Source: Apus apus (lineage: Eukaryota > Chordata > Aves > Apodiformes > Apodidae). From it: a stretch of DNA of 64,000 nucleotides. The stretch covers positions 143,082,858 through 143,146,857 of the forward strand of contig NC_067282.1 of the NCBI RefSeq assembly GCF_020740795.1, read 5' to 3'. The notes under the pieces were generated by a model. The model saw only the letters and a list, made by a program, of their open reading frames with translations, had not been told where the DNA came from and made no database searches. Numbering within the stretch: the stretch's first letter is position 1; the number at the start of each line of letters is the position of its first letter. Below, piece by piece: positions 34,847 through 47,419 of the stretch. Both the position numbers and the translations under genes were made by a program.

Positions 34847-37800
34847 CTTTTCCTCCCAGCTGTAGCCTGTGAAAACAAACAGGAATTGGGGTTACTTATC
34901 ACTTTTAGATATGGAAAGAAAAACCTGGGCAATTCACAACACAACCCAAAAGTAAATTATAATTTAGGATGGGAAACTGCTAGATTAGGCCACAGCTCTA
35001 TCCTGCACTGCCCCAGAATATATTCTTATAAAAAAAAAATAATAAAAAATTAACAACCACTGGAATATTAACCAATACCCAGCAGAACTCAAGGCAAGCT
35101 CATTTACTGCACAATTCTACTCTGAGGGCACATCTACAACAGCACAACCCAGAGGTGTGAATGCAGCTGACTCTAATGGAAGCCCTACATACATGGCAAA
35201 GCAGGCCGTGTGAACCTGCCCAAGCCCCTGGGATAAGTAGTTGGCAGCTGAACCCTGGGTCACTGGAACTACCTCATCATCATCACGGGTGTTTGTTAGA
35301 AACATCCCCGCCAAACTTTGCTGAAAGTGAGTAGGAGTCATTTGAAATGAGCTGCCGTCATACCTCTAGGCTGTAGGGCAGACATACCTGAAAAGCCGCT
35401 CTAAAAACAGCAGGGTGGAGTCCCACCCAGCCCTCAGTGGGACTGCAGGAGCCACAAGATCTTCTTGACTCTCATGCCTGGGTGAGCATCCCAGCCACAA
35501 CCCAGCTCCATGTCAGCACAGGCTCAGTTCTCGTCCTCCCGCTTTCCCCAACCTGCTTTCCATGGGAAGGAAACCCAGCCAGGGAAGGGCCGGGGAGCAG
35601 GACCCTCGGGGTGCATTTCAGCATGTCCCTACCACACATCCCAGCTATGCAAAAGGTACTCCCTTTTACAGGGAAGCTGCTTCTTCTTAACCACCAGCTC
35701 TGCAAACAGTACCAGCTCAAAAAGCCAAAAGCTGTGCTGCTCTCAGAGGTCTGCCCGTCCTTTTCAGTACACCCGGGCTGGGGTTTGCTGTCAGAGTAGG
35801 TAGGGTACAGCAGAGGCGTTTTCCAGGCAGAAACTTCTCAAGTTTCAAGTAACAAGTGGATTTACTGCAGTCATGACAACAAACACCCCTTCAACACATG
35901 AGGTCCCCACCACCAAACTAGTACTCTCCAGGCACCAGTTACTCCCCAGTCCAGACTTCAGCTCCTGTTAGGCACAGTCTGATACGGCATGAGAAGCTGT
36001 CAGAACAAAGACAGTGCCTCACAGCACTTCAAAAAAACAAACCAGCAACTGAGCAAGGCTGGTGCTTCCTGGCGCTGGGCCTGGACACACAGCAAGTCCT
36101 CACAGGCCACACAGCATCTGTCCTATAACACAGGTGGAGACTGTTCCAAGAGGCTCTCTTCTAAACGGACCATAGTGCAAGGTTTGCCTCAAACACCGTC
36201 TGCAGAGAGCGAGCGGCTATCTCTGCTGCTTCTTATCATACACTAACTGCTCAGAGAGCGGTCAGGCCACCAGCTGCAGGAAGCTCCATGAGAACAGGTT
36301 CCCACTGCTAAGAACAGCTTTTAAAAAATTAAAATTAGACAGAGCCATGCGAACAACACAAGAGTTCCCGTATTCCCTTAACCAAAGGCCAAGTCATTTT
36401 ACTCTTGTAGAAACTAACAGAAAATACCTCTCCTTTCCACAAATACTACTGAAAGACCCACTAGCTCAGGCAGTGCTTTCAGGAGAGCGGCATCTCCATC
36501 GCTTACTTGAGGACAAGTCTGGAGAGAGGGAACTCCCAGTCATTTCTCAGTCCCAGGGACTGCCAAGTCCCAGCAACCCAACTTGGGTTCCTGGTGAACA
36601 TATGTGGCATGGGGATCTGCCTCCACATCTTCTACCTTCAGGAAGGTAAGCGACATAATTCTAATATCCTCCAGAGAGGCAGAGAATATCTTCAATGCCA
36701 AGACTTGCCACATCATCACAGTAATAAAATAGTTTGAAAAGCAGCTTCAGATGGGGTAAAAAATATGCTTCCACAAAACAACCACACCTAGCATTATGCT
36801 TACTTTACTGACGGACAGAGACTGCATGGAAGGGAAAAAGATTCTGTGTATTTCTGCAGGACCACAGCAAAACTAGTAAACCATCCAGGCCTAGTCACAG
36901 TCCTCCACACAGAGGCAAAAATACAAGCCCCTACCTTCCCCACAGAGGGCAAGATCAGAGCACAGCAGCATTGCAAAATAAAAGCACAAGGTTATGCACA
37001 AGGTTCCTAGGCTCCTGAGAATTATGAAAAAACAAAAATTTTATCTAATATCGTTGGTTAATATTCATATGCAGATTCCATTAAGGAACACCTATCTAGC
37101 TGAAAGTGTTCACATTTCAGTCTAGTGAGTTGTAAGACCATGTGATGCCCACTGAGGTTGTGTCTCCTTGCAATTACTACTGCACAAACATGTAGAAAGA
37201 CACAAATCAACTCTCCAAAATGCCTGTCTTGACCAAATGCCTTGTAGAGCCTGCTGACAGCAATGGATCTGGTAAAAGAAAGATGAAGGGGACAAGTCTT
37301 TCCTTGCCTCCTGTCCCAACTCATGCTGTTTGCCACAGGCTTGAAGTGCTGTATTCCTTTCTTCTTTGTGCATATTTACAGCACAAGGAGCTCATCTAGA
37401 ACTGGGTTCTTGCAAGGATGAATTGTGCAAATATCCAGCAAAATCGCCCCAACTGCTGCCAGACTGCTTGGGAGACTCACTGCTCTATTAGCACAGCATT
37501 TGCCTGCAGGCCAGGAGCAGCTGCAGTAGGTAAAAGAAGGCATCCCAACTAGTGACCTACTGAATGGGTTTGTTTAGGGATGGTTAGACCATTTAAACTA
37601 CTCTCTGCTTCTGCTTAGGTACGTTTTCAGGGGCACTGAGCAAATGAACTCGAATGCACAGCCAAACTAGGTTAGTATCACCAGGCTGTCAAGACAAACA
37701 ACTGAGTGTCTAGGCAAACACTTAAAGAGTATGTATTCTTGTTTCTCAGCATCCAACGTGCTCCTTCAAGAGACAGTCCCTTGAGGATACTGCATTTAAC

Positions 37801-39310
37801 AAGCCTCTGGAGATCCAACAGAATGTTCACCTGGGCATTTCCAACTACCAAACAGTGGTTTTAAGTTTTGCTTGACTCTCCTCAATGCGCTAAGTCCACT
37901 GTCTGGTGCTTTTCTTTAGGAAGTCAAAGACTAACTGCAAACACAAAACTTTGGCAGCAAGAAAATCTTGACTGTTACAAGGGCAAGGCACAGAATTGAT
38001 CTCAGCAATTTCCTTTACTTTCTAATCTGGTTCTTCCTGGAAATCCAGATGCTGATGAGATGATCTGCATCACCAGCTTGTATGTATACCACAGCAGAAC
38101 AAGATGCATGTTTTAGAATTAAAGTTCTGGCAAAGGCTGGCATCAGACACATATATTCTGAAAATATTTTGTTTTGCATCATTGCTGCCATTCTCACAGG
38201 AGCAGCCTTTCAACAGCATCTCTCAATAGAAGAGAAACTAGTGCCATCTGTTTCCCACTTGATGAATGGTCAGCAACGGTATTACCATATATCATGCCTG
38301 AATGGGGAAGAGCTAGTAGCAAAACCACAAGTAAAACAGATTTCTCTGACAACTGCATTGAAGTGCAGTTATAAATGGAAGGCATCAGTCTTAGTTACAC
38401 ATTTAATCCCAAACAGTTGCCATTTGACCATTATACACTAAATATTCTGTCAGCTGGAGAGCTTAATAGCTAATGGAGAAGCATTTGAGTTTAGAAGTAC
38501 TTACTAGCACTGCTAAACTTAAGACTCTCTGTCTCAGCTTCCATTCTAAACCATAATTGTGTCTAGTGGTGGAACTGACACTACATTTCTATAGACTTAA
38601 GTGTACTTGGAAGCACAAATGACTGGGCCCTTTAAAAGGTTTAAACTGAAAGCACTGCAATTTTGATTTCAAATTAGAACCAGGGAGTCAGATTGCCAGC
38701 TACTGTAACACCCAAAGCTTAAATTGTGGAAGTTTAACCAGGTGAAATTTGGAACAGAAAAAGATGGCAAGTAGGAATGTAGCTCCACTAAGTTAAAAAG
38801 CACTACACAAGATAATTTTGCCAAATTGAAGCATATTGTCAAAATACATGAAGTAGAGACTTGTCTTGCAAAAAAAAAAAATTTAGTCCAACAGACAATA
38901 GTAAAGTAGATGAGGAATAAAAACCCCACACCCTGCTTAGTACATTTGTGAAAGGATGGTACAAAGCAGCATGCATCATACGTGTGTGAAAATGGTTTCA
39001 TGCCTTCATTACCTGTCAGGACTAGAATCTGGTGCTTAGTTTTCTTTGCAAAATTTAATTTGATGATCTAAATTAAAAGGAGGTATTGCTTCACATGCTC
39101 ATTAAGTTTTCAAGTCAAGGAAGAACTTGTGATTTTAAAATGAGAAAAGCCGAGCCACTTCCATTTGCCTTTCCAGATTCCTTCTGCATTCTTCCTGATC
39201 ACCCAAGAAGAATGAAAACCTTTTATAATATAAAGGAAGGAATTCCTAGAAGGCAGGCATGTCTCCCTTTGTAATACAATTATCAGGCCAGTAGGAAGGA
39301 AGATGCTCAC

Positions 39311-39325
39311 CTGCTTCTTGAAAAG
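39311..39325 (-). other. Possible 15-nt micro-exon in SINHCAF intron 1
   Basis: On the minus strand the order is polypyrimidine GTTTCTCTTTCAG, then CTTTTCAAGAAGCAG, then a strong donor GTGAGC. Both splice signals are good and lie only 15 nt apart. It could be an alternative 5' UTR micro-exon, a recursive splice-type element, or coincidence. Confidence 0.2.
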
Positions 39326-41094
39326 CTGAAAGAGAAACATTCCCCGGGGTTATGGGAGAGCAGAGGGATGCCAGTCCAACTACTCTATACCTTCCTCTCT
39401 TCCCATCTTCTCACTTTGACCCTGAAGCACTCACCCTTTGTGCAACCCAAAATGGCCAGTATATTGTCAGAGAGAAGAAATAATCTGATTTCCCTTTTTG
39501 TGTACAAAACAGCCTTGGCACAGCCTCCCTGAAGTTGGGCTACAGAAAAATACAATCTAGCCAACATATATTGATGCAGCCGGTTCCTGTCAGTAAAAAC
39601 TTCACTATGCACATCTCTACAGTATTCCACTGGAGCTAAGAAAGAGCCAAAATGGCCTTTTTTTTTTTTTTCTTTTGAATGAAAAGGAAAAAATGCCTTC
39701 ATATAGACTATACGTGCTCCGGCTTTTACATCTGCAAGTGCATACGCCCAGGCACAAGCACACACATGAAAAATGCTTCCAGAGCTGTCTACGGCGCCAG
39801 AAGCAGAGTTGCTCGCCTCACTAATAAATTCTAGGGCCTGTCCCTCTGCTGAAATAAACTGCAATACCTCTACTGAAAAATCAACTGTAGGACAGAGAAC
39901 CGTACATCAACAGAGGAACTGATCTATACCAGAGTAAACATGATCTTTACCAACATAAACATACCTCCCCCCTGAGTTTACATGCTACAGAAGGAAACTT
40001 TGCAATAGAAGTTAAAATTGGACACCAGAAATCCATATTTTAGCATGCCCAGGACCAGAGTGCTTCAAAGAAGATAGAAAGATAATTGGAACAATCTAAA
40101 AATGCAACTTCAGTATTTGCAAAAACTTTTTTTACACTGTCATCTGTGCCATAGCTATAATATAGCTCAAAACAGATTGACTAATTTCCAACAACCATAA
40201 GCTCAAAACTGTGCATACTGTACACTCTTCTGGTCTCCTGTATCCTCAGATTTTCCTTCCACTCTCCTTCCTTTCTCCACCCTAAGTAATTTTACTTGGA
40301 GGAAAACTGTATTTGGCCACTACAGGCCAGGCACGTTAGAATGAAACAGCATCCTGTGGGAATGTTTCACTTGATGAGCTGAGCAAAACCAGTAAAAAGT
40401 TAAAACTGCATCTCCAGGCATCTTTCCTCTGCCAAAATAAGTAACTCACTCTTTTGCTAGTAGTCATCTGCAGCTACTGTTGAGTGCTCAGTGTTGCACC
40501 AAAATCTCAGTGTATCAGATGCAACTGGCAGAAACATATCCAAAATCAAACCAGACATTTATTTTCCGTGTTTGAACCCTCACAGCATCCCGGCTGGGTC
40601 ACAAGCTGTCCTGAATGAAGTTTTCAGAAGCAGTCGAGTCACAAAGGAGCCTACCTACTGCTGAATGTCGGTGGGAAGTAAGTACCTAACCCATTTAGAC
40701 AAGAGAAATGAAGGGCTAAGCCACTTGGGTGTTCCTGTAAACTGTCACGCGGTTAGTGCTCCAGAAGGGATAGGCCAAAGCACGAAAACAGTAATCAGTA
40801 AGATCTGCATAGGGGGGGAAAAGAAATAAATCCCAAAAACCTGTCCCACCTGCAGACATTCCATCTTGCAAGAAGACACCCCCACCTCATTGAAACTCCT
40901 ATTGCAGAACACCATGCCCAGCTTGATCAGGAGCCCTGCGAGGAAAACCCACGATGTTCTCAAGCAAGTGCTGGTGTTCAGCCTATGATGCTTGTCTGAG
41001 TGCAGTCACTGCAGCTGTTATGATGCTATTTGCAACCACCTGCTCCTGAAAAAGCACCACAGACACGTGAGATCATGAGACAGTGAACAATTTG

Positions 41095-41182
41095 GGGTTT
41101 TTTGTGGATTGTGTTTGTTGTTGATGGTTTTGTTTGGTTGTTTTTGTTATGTTGTGTTTTGCTTTTTTTTTTTTTTTTTTTA
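41095..41182. repeat. T/G-rich low-complexity tract with a long T-run
   Basis: Plus strand: repeated TTTTGTT/GTTTGTTG text ending in about 20 consecutive T. Read on the minus strand it is an A-run followed by an AAAC-rich segment. It is simple-sequence expansion or a degraded retroposon tail; no body of a retroposon was recognised. Confidence 0.7.
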
Positions 41183-43592
41183 AATAGAGTGTAACACACC
41201 TGATGGGGACCTGAACAGAAGTAGCAGTAGATATTTGGCAGAACAGCCAAGCAACTTAATTAAAAAGGATACATTTCCATGTCCTTAAGTAATACTACTG
41301 GTCATTTCACTTGGACTTTGGTCTGAGCAAGTTCAACAGCAATGCAAAGGCTTGAGTCATGAAATGGAGTCCCGCCCATTTGTTCTGCTTAGCCACTCAG
41401 TTTTCAAGCCCCAGCACAGTAGCTGTTTCTTTCTGTTAAAACACCGAGTGCTGCATGGGGTGCAAGTCTGAAAGAGCTGGCATGTAGGGCTGTGTGCGCT
41501 GTTCATCTCATCATTAAAGAGGTACAGAGCATCAGATGTTAAAAATCAAGGCAAAGCAGAGATCCTGGTGACACAGAAAGAGGTGTTCAGCATGAGTAAG
41601 ACAACAAACTCTCAGTTTTAATGTTTATTTTTAACCTGTATGGATTTATCAGCTCTTTTAACATCTACTAACAAGTCAGTGATGTTTTCCTTTTAAAGGA
41701 AAGACTGAAAACACAGGCAATTAGCTCCTCTCTGAGAATCTCAGGGCTGGGAGAAGTGAGGAGGAATTTTTCCCAGAAGCTCTGGCACTCAATCCCACCT
41801 ACTTTTAGTGGAAGCTGGATGCTGCATACCTGTGGGTGTTTGAAAATCCCACGACTTGTTACCTGCTGATTCTCTACCACAGACTACCAGTTCCAAGAAC
41901 CCTGGAATCTACCCGGGTGCCAAAGGAGTTCCGTGTCCACGAGTGTCAGCGGAAAGGCCTCTAGTTCACTGTCTGCCCCTCTGCTGCAGTTTGTGCAACC
42001 TTTTTTTATTAAAAAACACAAACCTATCAACTACATAGTGAATCTGGTTATGTGCAAACTGGAGAGAAGGGGGTTTCCACAGCACACACCCTGCATGTGG
42101 GCTGACAGAAATAGTCCCACTTTTGGACGCAAGCACACAGCAGGAAAGAGCTGCACTGCAGAACTCCCACCCTCCTGGCCTGCCCTGTAAAAAGGTTAAA
42201 CAGATGTCTTCATGGCTGTCAAGCTACCACCTCCCATCAGAGCCAAACTAAAATTCAAAATGGAAACATGAGCATCACAGTTAGGTTGTGCTCAAGTATG
42301 CTACTCAGCCTCCACCACAAACGTGCTGTCGTTTAAGTTCTGCGCTCAAATCAGGACAGGGGGCCTTCTCCTCTCCTCATGCAGAAGGGGCCGGTGGCAG
42401 GGGTCCTGCCTTCACCCCCGGCAGGAGACATGTGCTTTAGGCACACAGCAGCAGGTTGAGGGGCAGCATCCAGCGCCAGCTGCTTGCAGAACGACAGCGC
42501 CGGAGAGGCTGCTCCACACTTTTTTGCACGTGCAATAGTTATTCAATAATTTTGGGTCCAAAGGGCTGCCCGTCAGTAGACTGACGGGGACAAGAATCTT
42601 TCTAGGATGAGTCGGGGCCGTTCCCGCCAGGAGAGCCGCCGGCGGAGCTGAGGGAGCCGCGGGATGGGCAGGATTCAGCCGAATAAACAACAGGTTTGGC
42701 AGGTCCCTTTAAATCCCTTTAGCCTCAACGCATCCGGAGACGGGTGTGCGAAAGGAGACGGCAACTTTTATCTCATGGAAATGAGAACGCGACTGGGAGC
42801 GTTTCTCTGGCGCAAAAACCGCAAGTTGGAAAAAAAATTGAAACGACCGTGATAAAAAACGCCCGGAAAAAAAAAAAAAAAGGTTAAAAAAAAAAAAAAA
42901 GTCTCTTCAGTCCCGCAGCCCCCGGGCCAGGCGCAGTGCGGGAGGCGGCCGCCGCTTGCCGCCCAGCACCGCGTGGCGCGGGGAAGCGGCGGCCCCGGGC
43001 GCGGCGGGGTGTCCCGCTCCCGCCCGTTACCGCCGGCGGGCTGGCTGGGCGGCCGGGGGACGCGGCAGCGCCGGGAACAAAGCCCGACCACCCGCGCCAA
43101 CCCCCCCCCCCCCCCGCCCGGGGCCGACGACCTACTTTGGCGGGCGACCCCGCCGGTCAGGTGGAGCGGCGGGAGCACAACACGGGCGGGTGGTGGCCCC
43201 GACCTCCCCCCCCCGCCCCCCTTCTCTCCCGGCGGCTGCCAAGCGCTCCAACTTGCCGAAAAGACGAATAAAATTAAAAATAAACGTAAAAAGCACAGGA
43301 AAGGGAAAGCGGCGCGCCGGGGAGGAAAGCCCCGAGCGCGGAGGTGGGCGCTGCGAGGCGGCCCCCGCGCTGCAAACACCGCCCCACCACGCGGTCTCGG
43401 GGCAGCCGCCCCATCCGGCGCGGGGGGAAGCGGAGACAGCGGCGGGAAGCGGGGGGCGAGCCCCGGCAGCCCCGCCGGGCACCCGGACTGCTACCCTGGC
43501 AGGGTGACGGCCGCCTCCCGCCGCCCCCCCCCCCCAGCCCCCGGTCCCGTCGCGTCCCCCCCGCCCCGCGCGGGTACCTCATGGCTCGGCCC

Positions 43593-43600
43593 TGACGTAA
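43593..43600. promoter_or_regulatory. CRE/ATF-like motif
   Basis: TGACGTAA, a variant of the cAMP-response element, sits within the SINHCAF CpG island close to the alternative donor at 43576. Assignment is by motif only. Confidence 0.35.
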
Positions 43601-45163
43601 TTCAAACATGGCAACAGTTGCACTTCAAAGGGCAGTCGTAGACCTCCCAGCAACACGGGCACGCCGCGGCGGCGACACGGACCCCCCCGGAGCCCCCAGC
43701 CCTGCGGCAGCCCCGGGACCGCCCGCCCGCCCCGCCCTTGCGCACCCAGCGCAGCGCGGTACCTCGGGGAGCGCGCGTGCATCCAAAGTTTCACCACCCT
43801 TCCAAAGTCCTCCAAAACCGGCAGCCAGCCGCTTAAAAAAAAACCACCGTCCCCGGCGGGACAAGCTTTACCCCACCGACATCCCCCTCCCCGGAGCTGA
43901 GGCCCCCTCCCCCCCGTGCGGACCGAGCGCTTTCCCCCGGCGCGCCGGGGCGCCCGCAGCACATGCGAGCCCTTTGTTTTCCCGGCTGCCGGGCGCTGCC
44001 TACGTGCCGCGCCGGGGGCACGCCGCTCCGCTCCGCTCCGCGCAAACCCCGCCGCGCAACCCCCGCGGAAGCCGGCAGCTGAAAACTTCACGTCGCCGGG
44101 AACGGGCTGAGAGGGACGGGAGCGACTTCCACTCGCGCCGCGCCGCCGGAGCGGCAGGAGGCCATCGCCGCGCACCGGGCCGGTGGCGGAGCGCGCCCGC
44201 CGCGGCGGGGGAGGCCCCACGCCGCCACCCCGTGCCACCGGCAGCACGTGCCATGCCATGCCACGCCACGCCACCCCACAGCCGCGCCTTTCCCCCTCTC
44301 GGGGCGTGCGGACTCCGAGCCCTCCGCAAAAACTAGTGATAACTAGAAATAAAAACAATTGTCCCTTTTCCCACCCCACTCCCCCCCGCGTGAAACACGA
44401 CGGGGAGGACACCGTGACCCCCGCCGGCACCAACTTGTGCGCGTCGGCGCTACAGGTGTGCGGTGCGGAGCTAGGCAGGGGCCGCACCTGCGCCACGCGT
44501 CCCGCACCTCTCCCTGCGGGGCTGGCGGTGCCGGGCAGCCCGCGTGGCGAGGCTGGGCAGCCAGAGCCCGGGAAGGGCGCCGTGCAGCCCGCATCGCATG
44601 GCAGCCGGCTTCCCGAGCCCTGAGGGACCGCTCCGGGAGTTAAACTTTTGGGAACTGGGTTGTGATTCCTCCTCGAGACTTGGGGATTTAATCGTACTTT
44701 GCCGGGGGAGCGGGGCGAGGGGGGGAGGCAGCAAGTCAGGGTTCTCGGATGGGTCTGCAACAATGCGGGAGGCGTTCCTCCCCGCCAGCACCTCCTTTAA
44801 ACTCCATTGATTCCCGAAAAGGGGGAAAACGCCGCGCACACGAACCATGCGTGTCAAACTGTTTCAGGCGGCAAAGTCTTTTCGCCGCGGCAGAACTCAA
44901 GACAGACTCCAGAACCAACTTGTGTTTAACAGAAACCACCGACCGCTGCCGGAGAAAACCCCGGCGACACACACCTAAAAAAAAAAAAAAAAAAAAAACA
45001 ACAAACCGAAAACAAACCCAAACGCAAAAAAAAAAAAAATAAAAAAATAAAATAAAATAAACCCAGAACAAAACCACCCAGACTTAAAACCTCCCGTCCC
45101 CTCCGGGCTGCACTTTCCTTCCCTCCTCTCCCCCCCAAGCAGCAAGAGAAAGGAGTCACTCAC

Positions 45164-45350
45164 CGCCCTACTGCGCCCACCAACAGACGTGCGGTGCGCG
45201 GCGAAGCCCCCGCTCCCTGCGCGCTCTCCCGCGCCCTCCGCGCTCTGCCCGCCCGCCCGCGCGCGCCCCCGCCCCGCCGCGCGCCGCGCCGCGCCGCTCC
45301 GCCCCGCCCCGCCCCTCCCCTCGGCGCCCGCCGCTCTGCGCACGCGCCGT
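45164..45350 (-). other. SINHCAF: Candidate SINHCAF non-coding first exon
   Basis: A strong minus-strand donor GGGCG|GTGAGTGAC follows base 45164, immediately downstream of GC boxes and an NRF1-type site, as expected for a CpG-island first exon. The transcription start is not determined. An alternative donor, ATGAG|GTACCC at about 43576, could define another first exon. Confidence 0.4.
45337..45348. promoter_or_regulatory. NRF1-type binding motif
   Basis: TGCGCACGCGCC matches the tandem GCGCA/GCGC palindromic core of NRF1 sites in housekeeping CpG-island promoters. It lies at the likely SINHCAF start region. Confidence 0.5.
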
Positions 45351-45439
45351 TCCCACGGCTCCACGCTCCTCAATCGAGCCCTTCTCCCTTCGCGCGCCCC
45401 ATTGTCCTTTTAAGGGAGAAAGGCCGCGCGGGAAGCCTG

Positions 45440-45511
45440 GGAGGGGGAGGAGGAGGAGGAGGAGGAGGAGGAGGAAGGGAGGAAGGGAGGAAGGGAGGGG
45501 GGGGGGGGGCG
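45440..45511. repeat. Polypurine tract (GGA)n, (GGAAG)n and a G-run
   Basis: Plus strand: about ten GGA triplets, then three GGAAG/GGAGG-type units and a run of about 14 G. It is mirror-like and purine-only on one strand, so it could form H-DNA or a G-quadruplex just upstream of the presumed SINHCAF start. Confidence 0.9.
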
Positions 45512-47419
45512 TTGCCCATTGTGACGAGGCGGGATGACTTCCCGCACGCGGCCCGCTCTCCCGCCACCGCCCCCTGCCGGCGCGGGGCGGGTCCCGCCCC
45601 CGGGGCACCTGCCTCCCGGGGGGCGGCGGCAGCGGCCCCCGCAGCCTGCGGGGCGAGGCGAGGCGGGGCGGGGCGGGACGGAGCGGAGGGCAGCGCCATT
45701 CAGCGGCGTGGCCGCCGGTTTGAACGGCGGCGGCGGCGGCAGCAGCAACCGGCAGCTGCCCGTGCGCGGCGCGGCCGGGTCTGCGGCGGAGGCACCGGCG
45801 CTAAAGTTCAGCGCGCTGCGGGGTGTGAGAGGGAAAGTTTCTCTGCTCGTCTTGGGTTGCAGGGTTCGTTTTAACGTGCTTTAAAAAAATCACCCGCGGC
45901 TCACAGAGTTTTTCCTGCTGTGTCAGAATGAGCGATCCAACTCCCACCGTCGCAACCCTCGGTCCGCGCTCCCTGTGCAAGGTGGGAAGAGCTGCCTCAC
46001 CAGGCAGCTGCTGGTGGGTCATGGGGACGATTGGTTTCCTTTCGAAAACGCGCCCTGTCAGAAGGACCGGTGTGTGATGGAGAAGGTGGCACTCCTGACT
46101 TCACACCGTCACAGCCCGTCGCTAGAATAAAACCACGAGGTACGCCCCCCCAGGCGCGCACTCAATCCGAGCCGGAATGCCGTGTGCTCCTTTGGAGCTG
46201 TTGAAAAAGATTAAAAGTTTCCTACAGAACCGACAGCCGCTCAGGCGCAGTGTGCGGTTGTTGCTGTTTAACACACTTGAAATTATCACTGGGGAGGAGT
46301 ATTTCAATAACGAATTATTATATCTTGACACCTTGCCAGTCTTATCCTGAGCTAGGCAGAGATTTAGCAGCTCTCTCACTCTTGCTGAAAAGATCCTTCT
46401 CCTTCCAGCAGCAGTGCCAGCTAACCTTAGGGTTTTCCAGGACTGTCTGCTCTTCCTTACCTTAGCCTCAGCACCTCACATCATCTCCACTTGCTTGTCA
46501 ACCCTTTGTAATTCTACACCGTTTCCTTCCTCAGTGCTGCCAAACCAGTTGATTTGGGCAGGCAGGTTTCTCACAAGGAAGTCTCCTGGCTTTTTATGTC
46601 AGGTGAGTTTTTTGAAACCGTCATAGCTTGCTGCCTTTGTCACCCGTGCTTCCTGCCAGACACAGCCAAACCAAATCACAGTCAACTTGTGAGACACAAG
46701 TGTAGCTAATGCACACAATTTTGCTGGTTTTAAATAGCCTGGGGAACTCTACATGCTCTTTTGGCAACTTTTGCTTGCATATAATATGTCTGATTTTGTC
46801 TGCCTCTTTCTTCTTCGTTTGAGGGAGTGATTCTCCCAGATTTTTTTCCTGTTTTTTCTTCTCCACACTTCTCATGGCCCCTCAGTGACACTCCTTTTAG
46901 TCCAGTGCCATCAGATACACTATTTAAGTCCCCAAATGAGGGCAAAATGGCATTTTCAAGGGCAATCCTCACGGGTACTAAACAACGCGCTGCCTCTCAG
47001 CACCCATTTGAACAAAACTGATTTCTTGGTGCCCGTCAGTTGCTGCCTGCACTTACCACCACGCTGAACGTTAACAGAAGGGCTCAGGGTGGGCTTTGAT
47101 GGCCTACAGACCAGGGGCAGGGCAACTGCCCTTCATGTTCCTACACTCCAAATCTCAAGCAAGCCCCAAAGCTCACTGGAGAGTGTAGGCTTCTAACCGG
47201 CAATAATGGACACAGTTGATGCTGTAACCTGGGAAGGATTTGTTTCCAAGCAAGGAACTGCTTTGGGCTATGAACAGCTTGGGTATTCCTGCCCTCTCAG
47301 AGGAAAACAACGCATCTCCACTGAAGTCCAATGAATGCAATGCATAAATGAAAAACAGTCAAAGCCTTCATTTTGAAAAATCTCTCATTTCCTTGAAGCA
47401 TTTGCTGATGACATTTCAG

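Larger units (their letters stand above)
34867..45163 (-). other. SINHCAF: SINHCAF 5' intron (non-coding first exon to coding exon 1)
   Basis: An intron of about 10.3 kb is inferred between donor GCG|GTGAGTGAC (gtgag = 45163-45159) and the acceptor upstream of coding exon 1. It holds a possible 15-nt micro-exon (39311-39325), a T/G-rich tract ending in a 20-base T-run (about 41095-41182) and, from about 42600, the promoter-proximal CpG island. A 159-codon minus-strand frame at 39385-39864 shows no recognisable protein and is taken as chance. Additional 5' UTR exons may exist. Confidence 0.65.
26590..45350 (-). other. SINHCAF: SINHCAF (FAM60A) transcription unit, approximate extent
   Basis: The inferred minus-strand gene runs from the CpG-island first exon (donor at 45163), across a 5' intron of about 10.3 kb, through five coding exons (34846 down to 28893), and through a 3' UTR ending near 26590-26610. 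All coding junctions have consistent phases. Only the outer ends and the number of non-coding 5' exons are uncertain. Confidence 0.85.
42600..45850 (-). promoter_or_regulatory. SINHCAF: CpG-island promoter of SINHCAF
   Basis: A large CpG-dense region (more than 3 kb) covers the inferred 5' end of SINHCAF. It includes GC boxes (CCCCGCCCCGCCCC around 45300-45316), an NRF1-type palindrome TGCGCACGCGCC (45337-45348), a CRE-like TGACGTAA (43593-43600), C-runs (about 43101-43117 and 43525-43538) and a GGA/GGAAG purine tract (45440-45510). The long frames across it (for example minus 43579-44763, 394 codons) reflect stop-poor GC-rich DNA and have no recognisable domain. Confidence 0.8.

Noticed and set aside
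39385-39864. 159-codon minus-strand frame inside SINHCAF intron 1
   Set aside because: No recognisable domain and no credible relation to the gene. Most likely a chance intronic frame.
43579-44763. 394-codon minus-strand open frame in the SINHCAF CpG island
   Set aside because: The composition is Arg/Gly/Pro/Ala-rich, as expected for stop-poor GC-rich DNA. Other frames on both strands are open too, and no domain or conserved block is recognisable.
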